Position numbers and translations under genes: made by a program
The notes under the pieces: model-generated
Seen by the model: the letters and a program-made list of their open reading frames with translations, nothing else
What the model was told of the DNA's origin: nothing
Databases searched by the model: none
From: Brucella pseudintermedia
GTDB taxonomy: Bacteria; Pseudomonadota; Alphaproteobacteria; Rhizobiales; Rhizobiaceae
DNA: 64,000 bases
Direction: 5' to 3' (one strand)
Assembly (NCBI RefSeq): GCF_042697365.1
Contig: NZ_CP137604.1
Part shown: piece by piece, positions 16,518 through 25,763 of the stretch
Position numbering within the stretch: position 1 is the stretch's first letter
How the letters are laid out: the number at the start of each line of letters is the position of its first letter

Positions 16518-17948
16518 TTAGCGCACAAACTGGCGCAACAGCATTCCGTTGCGCTCCACCTCAAGCCGCCATGCGAGACCGCGCCCCGCTTCCAGAATCG
16601 CAGTCAGATCGCCCACGGTGCGAATGGAATTTCCGTTGATGCTGCGAACGATATCGCCGGGGCGCAAGCCCAGTCGGGCTGCCGGCGAACCGGAATAAAT
16701 GTCAATGATAGCGACCCCCTGACTGTCGCGCTTGAGGCGCAGTTTTGCAGCCGCGGAGGGCGTGAGCTCAAGCACGGATGCTCCCGCAAAGGGATTATCG
16801 CCTTCAATAACCTGCGGTTCCGTTTCCTTGACAGCCGGCGCTTTGGACAGTTTCACCGGGATGGTCTGGTTCTTGCCATTACGCATGATTTCAACCGACA
16901 CGGTGTTGCCAATGCCCGCCGTCGAAAGACGATAGCCAAGAACGTCCTGATTATCGACGCGAACTCCCTGAACGGACAAAACCACATCGCCGATTTTCAG
17001 CCCTGCGGTTTCAGCCGGTCCACCCTTTGCGATCGCGGTGATCAAGGCGCCGTACGGCTTGTCCATGCCGAGACCTTCGGCCAGATCGGCGGTCACACCC
17101 TGGAAAGTCGCGCCGATATAAGGGCGCTCGAAACTCGTGCTGCCCTTTTGAGCGGCTTCAACAACGGCGCGAACCATGTTTGAAGGAATCGCGAATCCGA
17201 TCCCCACCGAGCCGCCGGAACGCGAATAGATTGCGGTGTTGATGCCGATCAGGCGCCCGCGCATGTCAATCAGCGCACCGCCCGAATTTCCGGGATTGAT
17301 GGCGGCATCAGTCTGGATAAAGAAATCGAAATCGGAAATGCCAACCTGTGTGCGCGATTGGGCGGACACGATACCGCTCGTCACAGTTTGGCCAACGCCA
17401 AATGGATTTCCGATCGCCAGCACCAGATCGCCAACTTCCACATCATCGGAATTGCCGAGGCCGAGCACCGGAAACTTGTCCTTCGCTTCGATCTTCAGCA
17501 CAGCGAGATCAGTGGTTTCATCGCGCAGAAGCAATTTGCTTTCAAACTCGCGACCATCTGACAAGGCGACCTTGATTTCATCGGCATCCTTGATGACGTG
17601 ATTGTTCGTCACCACGATGCCCGAACTGTCAACGATCACACCGGAACCGAGCGATTGCTGGATGCGCGGCTTGCTTTCACCGAACTGTCGTCCGAAGAAT
17701 TGTTCAAAAAAAGGATCGCCAGCGAAGGGCGAACGCGCCTGCACCTGACGCGCGGCATAGACATTTACAACAGCCGGAGTTGTTTCCTTCACAAGCGGAG
17801 CGAAGGACAACTGCATATCGGCACGATTGAGCGGTATCTGTTTTTGAGGCGTCGCAGGCGCGTCCTGCGCCACAGCTGGCGGCACAGCCAATCCGATGGA
17901 TGTCAGTACAAGCCCCAATATACCTAGACGTCGCCAATTCATGCACAT
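16518..17948 (-). CDS. degP: DegP/HtrA-type periplasmic serine protease
   Basis: A 476-residue Do-family protease. A signal peptide is visible (LGILGLVLTSIGLAVPPAVAQ, cut probably after AVAQ). The triad is His117 in VTNNHVIK, Asp147 in TTDLAVL and Ser222 in PGNSGGA. Two PDZ domains follow (from about residue 280, GYRLSTAGIGN, and from about 385, LGLRPGDIVRSINGN). It degrades or refolds damaged envelope proteins. Met3 is an equally good start. Which of the DegP, DegQ or MucD paralogues it is cannot be fixed here. Confidence 0.92.
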   Translation of the reverse strand: MCMNWRRLGILGLVLTSIGLAVPPAVAQDAPATPQKQIPLNRADMQLSFAPLVKETTPAVVNVYAARQVQARSPFAGDPFFEQFFGRQFGESKPRIQQSLGSGVIVDSSGIVVTNNHVIKDADEIKVALSDGREFESKLLLRDETTDLAVLKIEAKDKFPVLGLGNSDDVEVGDLVLAIGNPFGVGQTVTSGIVSAQSRTQVGISDFDFFIQTDAAINPGNSGGALIDMRGRLIGINTAIYSRSGGSVGIGFAIPSNMVRAVVEAAQKGSTSFERPYIGATFQGVTADLAEGLGMDKPYGALITAIAKGGPAETAGLKIGDVVLSVQGVRVDNQDVLGYRLSTAGIGNTVSVEIMRNGKNQTIPVKLSKAPAVKETEPQVIEGDNPFAGASVLELTPSAAAKLRLKRDSQGVAIIDIYSGSPAARLGLRPGDIVRSINGNSIRTVGDLTAILEAGRGLAWRLEVERNGMLLRQFVR

Positions 17949-18091
17949 ACTCCGCGCTTATCAAGCCTACTGCCGCTTCTGTGAAAGCGGACATGAAATC
18001 AATCTTGAATGTAGTCAACTGAGGACAAGGATAAAGGGCTACATTGTGACGTTGGATGAAAGCCGTGCAATTTTCCGTCAAATGCGCAAAC

Positions 18092-18120
18092 AAAAAGGGC
18101 CGCGCAAGGCGACCCTTTTT
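18092..18120 (-). terminator. Terminator of the ribosomal protein cluster (after rplQ)
   Basis: The stem aaaaaggg / cccttttt around a 13-nt inner part (itself able to pair in part) is symmetrical and so U-rich on either strand. It lies 24 bp after the rplQ stop and ends the run that starts at rpsJ. Confidence 0.8.
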
Positions 18121-18143
18121 TAGCAATCGAAAATCAGCGCAGA

Positions 18144-18572
18144 TTACGCTGCATCTGCTTCCGCAGCCTGTTCGGCTTCGACGCGGGCGCGGTCAGCCTT
18201 GCCCTTTGCATCGACGTCGCGTTCCACGAATTCGACAACGGCCAGCGGCGCGTTGTCGCCAGCGCGGAAGCCGGCCTTCATGATGCGGATGTAGCCGCCA
18301 TTGCGGGTTGCATAGCGAGCAGCCAGCGTATCGAACAGCTTGGCGACGAGCTTGACGTCGCGAATAGCCGAGATAGCCTGACGGCGGGCATGCAGATCGC
18401 CGCGCTTGCCGAGCGTGACAAGCTTTTCAACGATCGGGCGAATTTCCTTAGCTTTTGGAAGCGTCGTCACAATCTGCTCGTGTTCGATAAGCGAAGCAGC
18501 CATGTTGGCGAACATCGCCTTGCGGTGCGAGGCAGTGCGGTTCAGCTTACGGTATCCGTTACCGTGACGCAT
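18144..18572 (-). CDS. rplQ: 50S ribosomal protein L17
   Basis: A 142-residue protein, beginning MRHGNGYRKLNRTASHRKAM as in all L17. It lies near the exit of the peptide tunnel. The C-terminal tail after residue 118 (KGKADRARVEAEQAAEADAA) is longer than in E. coli and typical for alphaproteobacteria. Last gene of the alpha operon, 39 bp after rpoA, before the terminator. Confidence 0.98.
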   Translation of the reverse strand: MRHGNGYRKLNRTASHRKAMFANMAASLIEHEQIVTTLPKAKEIRPIVEKLVTLGKRGDLHARRQAISAIRDVKLVAKLFDTLAARYATRNGGYIRIMKAGFRAGDNAPLAVVEFVERDVDAKGKADRARVEAEQAAEADAA

Positions 18573-18611
18573 GAGCCTTCTCCTTAATTAGTTCTAGCCG
18601 GATTGCCGGTC

Positions 18612-19625
18612 TTAATATTGGTCTTCGTAGCGCTTTGCGAGATCTTCGATGTTTTCCGGCGGCCAGGACGGGATTTCCATACCGAGATGGAGACCCATCG
18701 ATGCCAGAACTTCCTTGATCTCGTTGAGCGACTTGCGGCCGAAATTCGGAGTCCGCAGCATCTCGGCTTCCGTCTTCTGGATCAGATCGCCGATGTAGAC
18801 GATGTTGTCGTTCTTCAGGCAGTTTGCCGAACGGACCGACAGTTCGAGTTCGTCCACCTTCTTGAGCAGAGCCGGGTTGAAGGCCAGTTCCGCAACTTGT
18901 TCCTGCGGAGCTTCCTTCTGAGGCTCTTCGAAGTTGACGAAGATCGCCAGCTGGTCCTGGAGAATACGAGCAGCGTAAGCCACTGCGTCTTCACCGCTAA
19001 CCGAGCCGTTTGTCTCGATGTTCAGCGTCAGCTTGTCATAATCGAGAACCTGACCTTCACGGGTGTTCTCGATCTTGTACGACACCTTGCGAACCGGCGA
19101 ATACAGGCTGTCGACCGGGATAAGCCCGATCGGAGCGTCTTCCGCGCGGTTGCGGTCGGCAGGCACATAGCCCTTGCCGGTGTTGACGGTGAATTCCATG
19201 CGGATTTCAGCGCCTTCGTCCAGCGTGCAGATGACGTGATCCGGATTGAGGATCTCGACATCGCCGACGGTCTGAATGTCGCCAGCCGTAACGACGCCTG
19301 GGCCTTCCTTGCGGACGACCATGCGCTTCGGGCCCTCGCCTTCCATGCGGATGGCGATTTCCTTGACGTTCAGAACGATATCCGTAACGTCTTCGCGGAC
19401 GCCCGGGATCGAAGAGAATTCATGCAGAACGCCATCGATCTGAATGGCGGTCACGGCAGCGCCGCGAAGCGACGACAGAAGCACGCGACGCAGGGCATTG
19501 CCGAGCGTCAGACCGAAGCCGCGTTCCAGCGGTTCAGCAACGACGGTTGCATGCGTGCGGGAGCCGTTGGTGATGAAATCCACCTTGTTCGGCTTGATGA
19601 GTTCCTGCCAGTTCTTCTGGATCAT
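18612..19625 (-). CDS. rpoA: RNA polymerase alpha subunit
   Basis: A 337-residue protein. The N-terminal domain that seeds polymerase assembly shows GFGLTLGNALRRVLLSSLRG; after a linker rich in Glu/Gln (EEPQKEAPQEQ, near 235-245), the C-terminal domain that contacts UP elements and activators reads LLKKVDELELSVRSANCLKN and NFGRKSLNEIKEVL. It is between rpsK and rplQ, the normal place in the alpha operon. Confidence 0.99.
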   Translation of the reverse strand: MIQKNWQELIKPNKVDFITNGSRTHATVVAEPLERGFGLTLGNALRRVLLSSLRGAAVTAIQIDGVLHEFSSIPGVREDVTDIVLNVKEIAIRMEGEGPKRMVVRKEGPGVVTAGDIQTVGDVEILNPDHVICTLDEGAEIRMEFTVNTGKGYVPADRNRAEDAPIGLIPVDSLYSPVRKVSYKIENTREGQVLDYDKLTLNIETNGSVSGEDAVAYAARILQDQLAIFVNFEEPQKEAPQEQVAELAFNPALLKKVDELELSVRSANCLKNDNIVYIGDLIQKTEAEMLRTPNFGRKSLNEIKEVLASMGLHLGMEIPSWPPENIEDLAKRYEDQY

Positions 19626-19740
19626 GTGAGTATCCCTCTATCAATCGTCGCTACCATCCTATCGTAGCGATCAAGTGAAGAAACCGCAGAGGAGCCCCGA
19701 ACTTGAAAAGCCCGAGGCTCGTACGGCATGTGAACGAGGA

Positions 19741-20130
19741 TTAGACCCGGCGCTTCTTGCGCGGACGGCAACCGTTGTGCGGGATCGGCGTAACATCGCG
19801 GATCGACGTGATCACAAAGCCGGCAGCCTGAAGGGCGCGCAGCGCGGATTCACGGCCAGAGCCCGGTCCGCAAACCTCGACTTCGAGGGAACGCATGCCG
19901 TGTTCCTGCGCCTTCTTGGCGCAATCTTCGGCAGCGATCTGAGCGGCGAACGGGGTCGACTTACGCGAACCCTTGAAACCCTGAGCACCGGCAGACGACC
20001 AGGCAATCGCATTGCCCTGAGCATCCGTGATGGTGATCATGGTGTTGTTGAACGTCGAATTTACGTGGGCAACGCCCGACGAGATGTTTTTACGCTCGCG
20101 ACGGCGAACGCGCGTGGCTTCCTTGGCCAT
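19741..20130 (-). CDS. rpsK: 30S ribosomal protein S11
   Basis: A 129-residue protein of the platform of the small subunit. Recognised by [34 protein letters not shown] and the C-terminal [18 protein letters not shown]. Full length. It follows rpsM by 127 bp, slightly wider spacing than most genes here, and precedes rpoA. Confidence 0.99.
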
Positions 20131-20257
20131 GATAGTCCTTTCAATCGATCTCTACACCGCCGTAATTCCAGCGGCTACACCGGTCCTCGAGAAAGGACCA
20201 GCATCAAACCCAACCGGCGCACCGGAAAGGCTCGACGGAACATGCGTCCCGTCGAAA

Positions 20258-20626
20258 TTACTTCTTCTTGCCTGCGATTGCCTTCGCCGGACCCTTGCGG
20301 GTGCGTGCGTTGGTGTGCGTGCGCTGGCCGCGAACCGGCAGCGAACGGCGATGACGCAGGCCGCGGTAGCAACCCAGGTCCATCAGGCGCTTGATGTTCA
20401 TCGAAACTTCACGACGCAGGTCACCTTCGACCTGGTAGTCAGCATCGATTGCTTCGCGGATCTGAAGGACTTCAGCATCCGACAGCTGGTTAACGCGACG
20501 ATCGTCAGCAATGCCAACCTTCGTTACGATTTCCCGCGCAAATTTCGGTCCAATCCCGTGGATGTATTGAAGCGCAATAACAACGCGCTTGTTCGTCGGG
20601 ATGTTGACGCCAGCGATACGTGCCAC
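20258..20626 (-). CDS. rpsM: 30S ribosomal protein S13
   Basis: A 122-residue protein starting at GTG (20624-20626), with AAGGAG seven bases before it; the longer open frame upstream is not coding. It reads (M)ARIAGVNIPTNKRV, then HGIGPKFAREI and the C-terminal RGQRTHTNARTRKGPAKAIAGKKK that touches the tRNAs and bridges to the large subunit. First gene of the alpha part. rpmJ, which lies before rpsM in E. coli, is absent here as usual in alphaproteobacteria. Confidence 0.98.
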   Translation of the reverse strand: MARIAGVNIPTNKRVVIALQYIHGIGPKFAREIVTKVGIADDRRVNQLSDAEVLQIREAIDADYQVEGDLRREVSMNIKRLMDLGCYRGLRHRRSLPVRGQRTHTNARTRKGPAKAIAGKKK

Positions 20627-20759
20627 GTCTGTTCTCCTTGAGTTATAAAGTTTCCATCTGGCAGATGCGATCAACCAGACAGCATTAAACGACCGGTATC
20701 GGCCTCTTTCGATTTCCGCCGCTACCCGCCGTTCAAAACCAGTTGAAGTGGCGCAGTCT

Positions 20760-20785
20760 TTGACGGAATCGTCCGAAAAAGTCAA
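20760..20785 (-). promoter_or_regulatory. Candidate promoter element before rpsM within an inverted repeat
   Basis: The 293-bp space between adk and rpsM is the widest in the ribosomal cluster. It holds TTGAC (20760-20764) facing GTCAA (20781-20785), so each strand shows a good -35. On the coding strand TTGACT is followed after 17 bp by CAAAGA, a poor -10. The alpha operon could start here; weak evidence. Confidence 0.3.
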
Positions 20786-20848
20786 CTCTTAAACGTCGGT
20801 AAAGCCCTGAAACCGGGCTCACAGACGATTCAATCAACTTTTGGAAGC

Positions 20849-20887
20849 AATAAACGGGCAGAAAACGCTTCACGCATTCCCTGCCCG
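20849..20887 (-). terminator. Terminator-like hairpin after adk
   Basis: cgggcag (20855-20861) pairs with ctgcccg (20881-20887) over a 19-nt loop, and on the minus strand TTTATTGC follows. It lies 33 bp after the adk stop and may reduce read-through into rpsM. Confidence 0.45.
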
Positions 20888-20919
20888 CATGGAACAAGGC
20901 TTCTTCAAGCCTCTTAATT

Positions 20920-21504
20920 CTATGCCGGAACCAGAATCCTCTCGATCTCGGCAGTAACTTCTTCAACCGGCGCCATGCCATTGATGACGCGTAACTCACC
21001 GGTACCCGCATAATAGCTGGAAAGCGGCGCAGTCTTTTCGCGGTACTCCACGAGACGCTTCCGGAAAGCTTCCGGATTGTCGTCGGAGCGAACCTGACCA
21101 CCCTTGGCAATCGTGTCAGCCACACGGCTTTCCATCCGCTTGACGAGTGCATTCTCGTCAACCTTCAACTCGATCACTGCGTCGAGCTTGAGGCCCTTGC
21201 CCGCCAACATGGTTCCCAGAGCCTGCGCTTGCGGCACTGTGCGCGGGTAACCGTCAAGGATGAAACCGTTCGCGCAATCAGGAGCATCGATACGCTCCGA
21301 CACGATCTGGTTCACGATCTCGTCGGAAACCAGTTGCCCGGCATCCATCACGGCCTTGGCGCGCTTCCCGATCTCACTCTGCTGGGCGACTGCCGCACGC
21401 AGCATATCGCCAGTCGAGAGCTGAGGAATTCCATGCTTCTTGGTAAGAAGTCCAGCCTGCGTCCCCTTACCTGCTCCGGGCGGCCCAAGAAGTATCAGTC
21501 TCAT
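20920..21504 (-). CDS. adk: Adenylate kinase
   Basis: A 194-residue short-type kinase that interconverts ATP + AMP and 2 ADP. P-loop GPPGAGKGTQ at residues 7-16, AMP-binding STGDMLRAAV, and GFILDGYPRTVPQAQAL are all present. It has the short LID without the four-Cys zinc finger. Its start overlaps the secY stop by 4 bp, so it is translated together with secY, the usual order in Rhizobiales. Confidence 0.98.
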   Translation of the reverse strand: MRLILLGPPGAGKGTQAGLLTKKHGIPQLSTGDMLRAAVAQQSEIGKRAKAVMDAGQLVSDEIVNQIVSERIDAPDCANGFILDGYPRTVPQAQALGTMLAGKGLKLDAVIELKVDENALVKRMESRVADTIAKGGQVRSDDNPEAFRKRLVEYREKTAPLSSYYAGTGELRVINGMAPVEEVTAEIERILVPA

Positions 21505-22841
21505 TTATTGCGTTTCCCACCTCTGAGTTTGGACTTCTTGATCAACCCTTCGTACTGATGGGCGATCAGATGCCCCTGAATTTGCGCAACCGTATCGAGC
21601 GTCACGCTCACAACGATCAGCAGCGAGGTGCCACCGAGATAGAACGGCACACCGGTTGCGGAAATCAGGAATTCCGGCAGGAGACAGACAAGCACGATAT
21701 AGATGGCGCCGACAACAGTGATGCGTGTCAGCACATAGTCTATATATTCGGCCGTGCGCTCACCCGGACGGATGCCCGGAATAAAGCCGGAATGCTTCTT
21801 GAGCTGGTCAGCGGTGTCCTTGGGATTGAACACAATGGCCGTATAAAAGAAGCAGAAGAATGCCATCAATGCAGCGTAGAACAGCATGTAAAGCGGCTGC
21901 CCGTGACCGAGCGCATTGAGAATGGTCGTCGCCCAAGCAGGCATTTCCGTCGTATTGGCAAAGCCTGCAATCGTTGCGGGCAGAAGCAGCAGCGACGAGG
22001 CGAAAATCGGAGGAATAACGCCTGCTGTATTGAGCTTCAACGGCAGGTGCGACGTGTCGCCCTGGAACATGCGGTTGCCGACCTGACGCTTCGGATACTG
22101 GATCAGAAGGCGACGCTGTGCGCGTTCAACAAAAACGATGACCGCGATCAGCACAACGGCCAGGATGATGACACCCAGAATAAGGCCCGTCGACAGCGCA
22201 CCGGTACGGCCCAGTTCCAGCGTGCCGGATATGGCGTGCGGCAGGTTGGCCACGATGCCGGAGAAGATAATCAGCGAAATGCCGTTACCGATACCGCGCG
22301 CAGTAATCTGCTCGCCGAGCCACATCAGGAACATCGTGCCGCCGACAAGGGTAATCACCGATGAAACGATGAAGAACGGCCCCGGATTGGTGACAATGCC
22401 ATTGCCCGACTGCAAGCCGACCGAAATCGCGTAGGCCTGCACAAGCGCCAGAAGCACCGTGCCGTAACGCGTGTATTGATTGATGATCTTGCGACCCGCC
22501 TCGCCTTCCTTCTTCAGCGCTTCAAGCGACGGAACGACCGACGTCATGAGCTGCACGATAATGGAGGCAGAGATATAGGGCATGATGCCGAGCGCAAAAA
22601 TGGCCATTCGGCCCACGGCGCCACCGGCGAACATGTTGAAGAGCCCGAGCACACCCTGGCTATGCTGCTGGAATGCCTGCGCTAGTGCGTCAGGATTGAT
22701 GCCGGGAAGCGGAATATAGGTGCCGAACCGGTATACGAGCAAAGCACCCAGCGTGAACCAGATGCGCTTCTTGAGTTCTTCTGCCTTCGAGAAAGCCGAA
22801 AAATTGAGATTGGAAACTAGCTGTTCAGCAGCCGATGCCAT
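21501..22841 (-). CDS. secY: Protein translocase subunit SecY
   Basis: A 446-residue inner-membrane protein with ten hydrophobic segments, forming the SecYEG channel. It shows the plug and pore region near PLPGINPDALAQAF and the cytoplasmic loop with KKHSGFIPGIRPGERTAEYI (part) before the last segments. The C-terminus is basic (GLIKKSKLRGGKRNK). It lies 161 bp after rplO and overlaps adk by 4 bp. SecE is encoded elsewhere in the window, before nusG. Confidence 0.98.
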   Translation of the reverse strand: MASAAEQLVSNLNFSAFSKAEELKKRIWFTLGALLVYRFGTYIPLPGINPDALAQAFQQHSQGVLGLFNMFAGGAVGRMAIFALGIMPYISASIIVQLMTSVVPSLEALKKEGEAGRKIINQYTRYGTVLLALVQAYAISVGLQSGNGIVTNPGPFFIVSSVITLVGGTMFLMWLGEQITARGIGNGISLIIFSGIVANLPHAISGTLELGRTGALSTGLILGVIILAVVLIAVIVFVERAQRRLLIQYPKRQVGNRMFQGDTSHLPLKLNTAGVIPPIFASSLLLLPATIAGFANTTEMPAWATTILNALGHGQPLYMLFYAALMAFFCFFYTAIVFNPKDTADQLKKHSGFIPGIRPGERTAEYIDYVLTRITVVGAIYIVLVCLLPEFLISATGVPFYLGGTSLLIVVSVTLDTVAQIQGHLIAHQYEGLIKKSKLRGGKRNK

Positions 22842-22956
22842 TAAATTTCTCCGGTGAAAAGTCTCCGGTCCTCCGCCCCCGTCAGCGCAATCTACAGCGG
22901 TCGCGCCTCGAGACTAAAAAGACCCTACCCAGATATGCGCATTGGCATAAATGTGC

Positions 22957-22982
22957 AAGCGGCGGCACTAAGGCCGCCGCTT
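22957..22982 (-). repeat. Perfect hairpin between rplO and secY
   Basis: A 10-bp stem aagcggcggc / gccgccgctt around a 6-nt loop. The U-rich tail lies on the plus strand (tttatttttg); on the coding strand A-rich sequence precedes it and only TTGCACATTT follows. It is thus better seen as an attenuating or processing hairpin in the mRNA than as a full terminator. Confidence 0.7.
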
Positions 22983-23002
22983 TTTATTTTTGTATCGAAG
23001 CC

Positions 23003-23473
23003 TTATTCGGCAGCGGCTTCCGGAAGCTTGATGCTACCGCCGGCCTTTTCGATCTTTTCGACTGCAGCCTTGGAAGCACCGGCTACCTCGAAGGCAACCT
23101 TTGCCTTCAACTCGCCGTCCGAAAGGATGCGAACGCCGTCCTTGGCGCGACGAATCACGCCAGCAGCCTTCAGCGAATCGAGGTTCACAACAGCCTTGGC
23201 GTCGAGCTTGCCTGCATCGATAGCGGCCTGAATACGGCCAAGCGATACAACATTGAAGCTCTTTGCGAAGATGTTGGTGAAGCCGCGCTTCGGCAGGCGG
23301 CGGTAGATTGGCATCTGGCCGCCTTCGAAGCCATTGATCGAAACGCCCGAACGGGATTTCTGACCCTTGACGCCGCGACCGCCGGTCTTGCCGGTGCCCG
23401 AACCGATACCGCGACCAACACGCTTGCGCGCCTTGACCGAACCTGGCTTATCACGCAGATCGTTGAGTTTCAT
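23003..23473 (-). CDS. rplO: 50S ribosomal protein L15
   Basis: A 156-residue protein. The frame is open a few codons upstream, but the family start is MKLNDLRDKPGSVKARKRVGR. It then shows GSGTGKTGGRGVKGQKSRSG, the Gly/Lys-rich arm that enters 23S rRNA, and MPIYRRLPKRGFTN. Between rpmD and secY. Confidence 0.98.
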   Translation of the reverse strand: MKLNDLRDKPGSVKARKRVGRGIGSGTGKTGGRGVKGQKSRSGVSINGFEGGQMPIYRRLPKRGFTNIFAKSFNVVSLGRIQAAIDAGKLDAKAVVNLDSLKAAGVIRRAKDGVRILSDGELKAKVAFEVAGASKAAVEKIEKAGGSIKLPEAAAE

Positions 23474-23493
23474 ATCTCTATCTCCCTGCGCTA

Positions 23494-23691
23494 TCACGCC
23501 TCGTCCACAACGCGAACGAGGTGTGGAATCTTGGCGATCATGCCGCGGACTGCCGGAGTATCTTCCAGCGTGCTGCGGCGGTGCATTTTATTAAGACCCA
23601 GACCGATCAGCGTTGCGCGCTGCTCGGCTGGACGACGGATGGGGCTTCCGATCTGCTCGACCGTAACCGTCTTGCCCTTCTTCTCAGCCAT
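23494..23691 (-). CDS. rpmD: 50S ribosomal protein L30
   Basis: A 65-residue protein of the short bacterial type: VTVEQIGSPIRRPAEQRATL, then GLGLNKMHRRSTLEDTPAVR. The second of two adjacent Met codons is taken as start (MAEKKGKT). It stands 20 bp before rplO and after a 114-bp gap from rpsE. Confidence 0.97.
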   Translation of the reverse strand: MAEKKGKTVTVEQIGSPIRRPAEQRATLIGLGLNKMHRRSTLEDTPAVRGMIAKIPHLVRVVDEA

Positions 23692-23805
23692 CACTCAAAT
23701 CCTTGTCTATGGCGTATCCGGTGGCCATTTACTCGCAATTCTAAGGCAAAACCGCTTTACACTTTTGCTGGAACTGCGTGGCCCCGGACTAACACAAACT
23801 ATCGG

Positions 23806-24366
23806 CTATTCTTCCGAACCGACCACATCATGGCGGCGAGCCTGAAGGGTCGAGTACTTGATGCCGCGCTGTGCAGCGATGTCCTTCGGATGCATCTGAT
23901 GCTTCAGAGCATCGAACGTCGCACGAACCATGTTGTAAGGGTTCGACGAACCGAGCGACTTGGCGACAACGTCCTGAACGCCAAGCGTTTCGAACACTGC
24001 ACGCATTGGACCACCGGCGATGATACCTTTACCGGCAGGAGCCGCGCGAAGCAGAACCTTGCCAGCGCCGTGACGGCCTTCGACATCGTGATGCAGCGTA
24101 CGGCCCGAACGCAGCGGTACGAAGATCATGTCGCGCTTGGCGGCTTCCGTAGCCTTACGGATAGCTTCCGGCACTTCACGTGCCTTGCCATGACCGAAGC
24201 CTACGCGGCCCTTCTGATCGCCAACGACGACGAGCGCAGCAAAACCGAAGCGACGGCCGCCCTTGACGACCTTGGCAACACGGTTGATGTGAACGAGCTT
24301 ATCGACGAATTCGCTGTCGCGCTCCTCACGGCCGCGATCCTCGCGGTTACGTTCTCTCTGTGCCAT
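23806..24366 (-). CDS. rpsE: 30S ribosomal protein S5
   Basis: A 186-residue protein of the decoding region. It has the double-stranded RNA-binding part (FVDKLVHINRVAKVVKGGRR, split here, and GFAALVVVGDQKGRVGFGHGKA) and the C-terminal GNPYNMVRAT-like segment (SNPYNMVRATFDAL). It begins with a basic N-terminal extension (MAQRERNREDRGREERD). The residues around GGRRFGF that are altered in spectinomycin resistance look ordinary. Confidence 0.98.
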   Translation of the reverse strand: MAQRERNREDRGREERDSEFVDKLVHINRVAKVVKGGRRFGFAALVVVGDQKGRVGFGHGKAREVPEAIRKATEAAKRDMIFVPLRSGRTLHHDVEGRHGAGKVLLRAAPAGKGIIAGGPMRAVFETLGVQDVVAKSLGSSNPYNMVRATFDALKHQMHPKDIAAQRGIKYSTLQARRHDVVGSEE

Positions 24367-24407
24367 ATCCTGATTTCCTTTTTCTTTTCCGGAAGCACAA
24401 ATGCTAA

Positions 24408-24770
24408 TTAGAAGCTGAGGCCGCCTTCGCGGGCAGCTTCGGCGAGAGCCTTCACACGGCCGTGGTAAATGAATGCACCACGGTCGAACACTACGTCCTT
24501 GACGCCAGCCTTGACGGCGCGCTCAGCAACCAGCTTGCCAACGGCAGCAGCTGCTGCGGAGTCGGCGCCGGTCTTGAGCTTGCCCTTGAGGTCGCCATCG
24601 AGAGTCGAAGCGGCCGCGAGCGTAACGCCGCGAACGTCGTCGATGATCTGGGCGTAGATGTTCTTGGAAGAACGGTGCACGCTGAGACGCGGACGGCCAT
24701 TGGCCACAGCCTTGATCTGGCGGCGTACACGAGCAGCGCGACGCTGCAAAGTTTCTTTTGGCGATGCCAT
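24408..24770 (-). CDS. rplR: 50S ribosomal protein L18
   Basis: A 120-residue 5S rRNA-binding protein. It reads RRAARVRRQIKAVANGRPRL, SVHRSSKNIYAQIIDD, and ends VFDRGAFIYHGRVKALAEAAREGGLSF (the typical C-terminus). Between rplF and rpsE in the spc order. Confidence 0.98.
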   Translation of the reverse strand: MASPKETLQRRAARVRRQIKAVANGRPRLSVHRSSKNIYAQIIDDVRGVTLAAASTLDGDLKGKLKTGADSAAAAAVGKLVAERAVKAGVKDVVFDRGAFIYHGRVKALAEAAREGGLSF

Positions 24771-24782
24771 GACGCGCTTCCC

Positions 24783-25316
24783 TTACTTCTTCTTGCCTTC
24801 TTTGCGGACGATCTTCTCGCCAGCATACTTGACGCCCTTGCCCTTGTAAGGCTCGGGGCCGCGATATTCGCGGATCTCAGCCGCGACCTGACCGACCTGC
24901 TGCTTGTCGATGCCCGAAACGACGATTTCCGTCGGCTTGGGAACAGCAACCGTGATACCGGCAGGCACGTCATAGATCACTTCGTGGCTGAAGCCGAGCG
25001 AAAGCTGCAGGTTCTTGCCCTGCATGGCGGCGCGGTAACCAACGCCGCTGATTTCGAGCTTCTTCTCAAAGCCGTCCTTCACGCCAACGAAAATGTTGGA
25101 GATCATCGTGCGGGACATGCCCCACTTCGAACGAGCTTCCTTCGACTGATCGCGCGGATCGACGCTTACAGCGCCGTCTTCCATCTTGACCAGAACTTCA
25201 TCGTGCACGACGAAGGAGAGTTCACCCTTCGCGCCCTTTGCCTTGACGATCTGCCCATCAACACTGGCGGTCACGCCTGCCGGGACCGGCACGGGTTTCT
25301 TACCGATACGAGACAT
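24783..25316 (-). CDS. rplF: 50S ribosomal protein L6
   Basis: A 177-residue protein with two similar alpha/beta domains: MSRIGKKPVPVPAGV at the start and VISGVGYRA-like (LEISGVGYRAAMQGK) at the second. The C-terminal PEPYKGKGVKYAGEKIVRKEGKKK binds rRNA near the factor-binding site. Next to rpsH and rplR. Confidence 0.98.
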   Translation of the reverse strand: MSRIGKKPVPVPAGVTASVDGQIVKAKGAKGELSFVVHDEVLVKMEDGAVSVDPRDQSKEARSKWGMSRTMISNIFVGVKDGFEKKLEISGVGYRAAMQGKNLQLSLGFSHEVIYDVPAGITVAVPKPTEIVVSGIDKQQVGQVAAEIREYRGPEPYKGKGVKYAGEKIVRKEGKKK

Positions 25317-25354
25317 TTTGATACCTGTCTTTTATCTGTTCGCTGTCAACCGCA

Positions 25355-25753
25355 TCAGAAGACGCGGCAGAGCAGCTCACCACCAACGTTTTGTTCACGG
25401 GCTTCATGATCCGCCATCACGCCCTTCGGCGTGGAGAGGATCGAGATGCCGAGGCCGTTCGCGACCTGCGGGATCGACTTGACTGACACGTAAACGCGAC
25501 GGCCAGGCTTCGATACGCGGCTGATCTCACGGATAACCGGAACACCTTCATAGTACTTCAGTTCGATTTCGATCTCGGCCTTGCCGTTCACGAACTCACT
25601 CTGCGTGTATCCGCGGATGTAGCCTTCGGATTGAAGGACATCGAGAACGCGAGCGCGCAGCTTGGAAGCCGGGGTCGTAACCTTGGTCTTCTTGCGGCCT
25701 ACTGCGTTGCGGATACGGGTCAGCATATCGCCGATAGGATCTGACACAGACAT
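25355..25753 (-). CDS. rpsH: 30S ribosomal protein S8
   Basis: A 132-residue primary rRNA-binding protein: DPIGDMLTRIRNAVGRKK at the start and GISILSTPKGVMADHEAR near the end. In E. coli S8 represses the spc operon by binding its mRNA at rplE; no such site was checked here. Confidence 0.98.
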   Translation of the reverse strand: MSVSDPIGDMLTRIRNAVGRKKTKVTTPASKLRARVLDVLQSEGYIRGYTQSEFVNGKAEIEIELKYYEGVPVIREISRVSKPGRRVYVSVKSIPQVANGLGISILSTPKGVMADHEAREQNVGGELLCRVF

Positions 25754-25763
25754 ATGCTACTCC

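Noticed and set aside
22957..22992. Plus-strand terminator with T-run between rplO and secY
   Set aside because: No plus-strand gene ends there; the structure is reported as a hairpin of the minus-strand mRNA.
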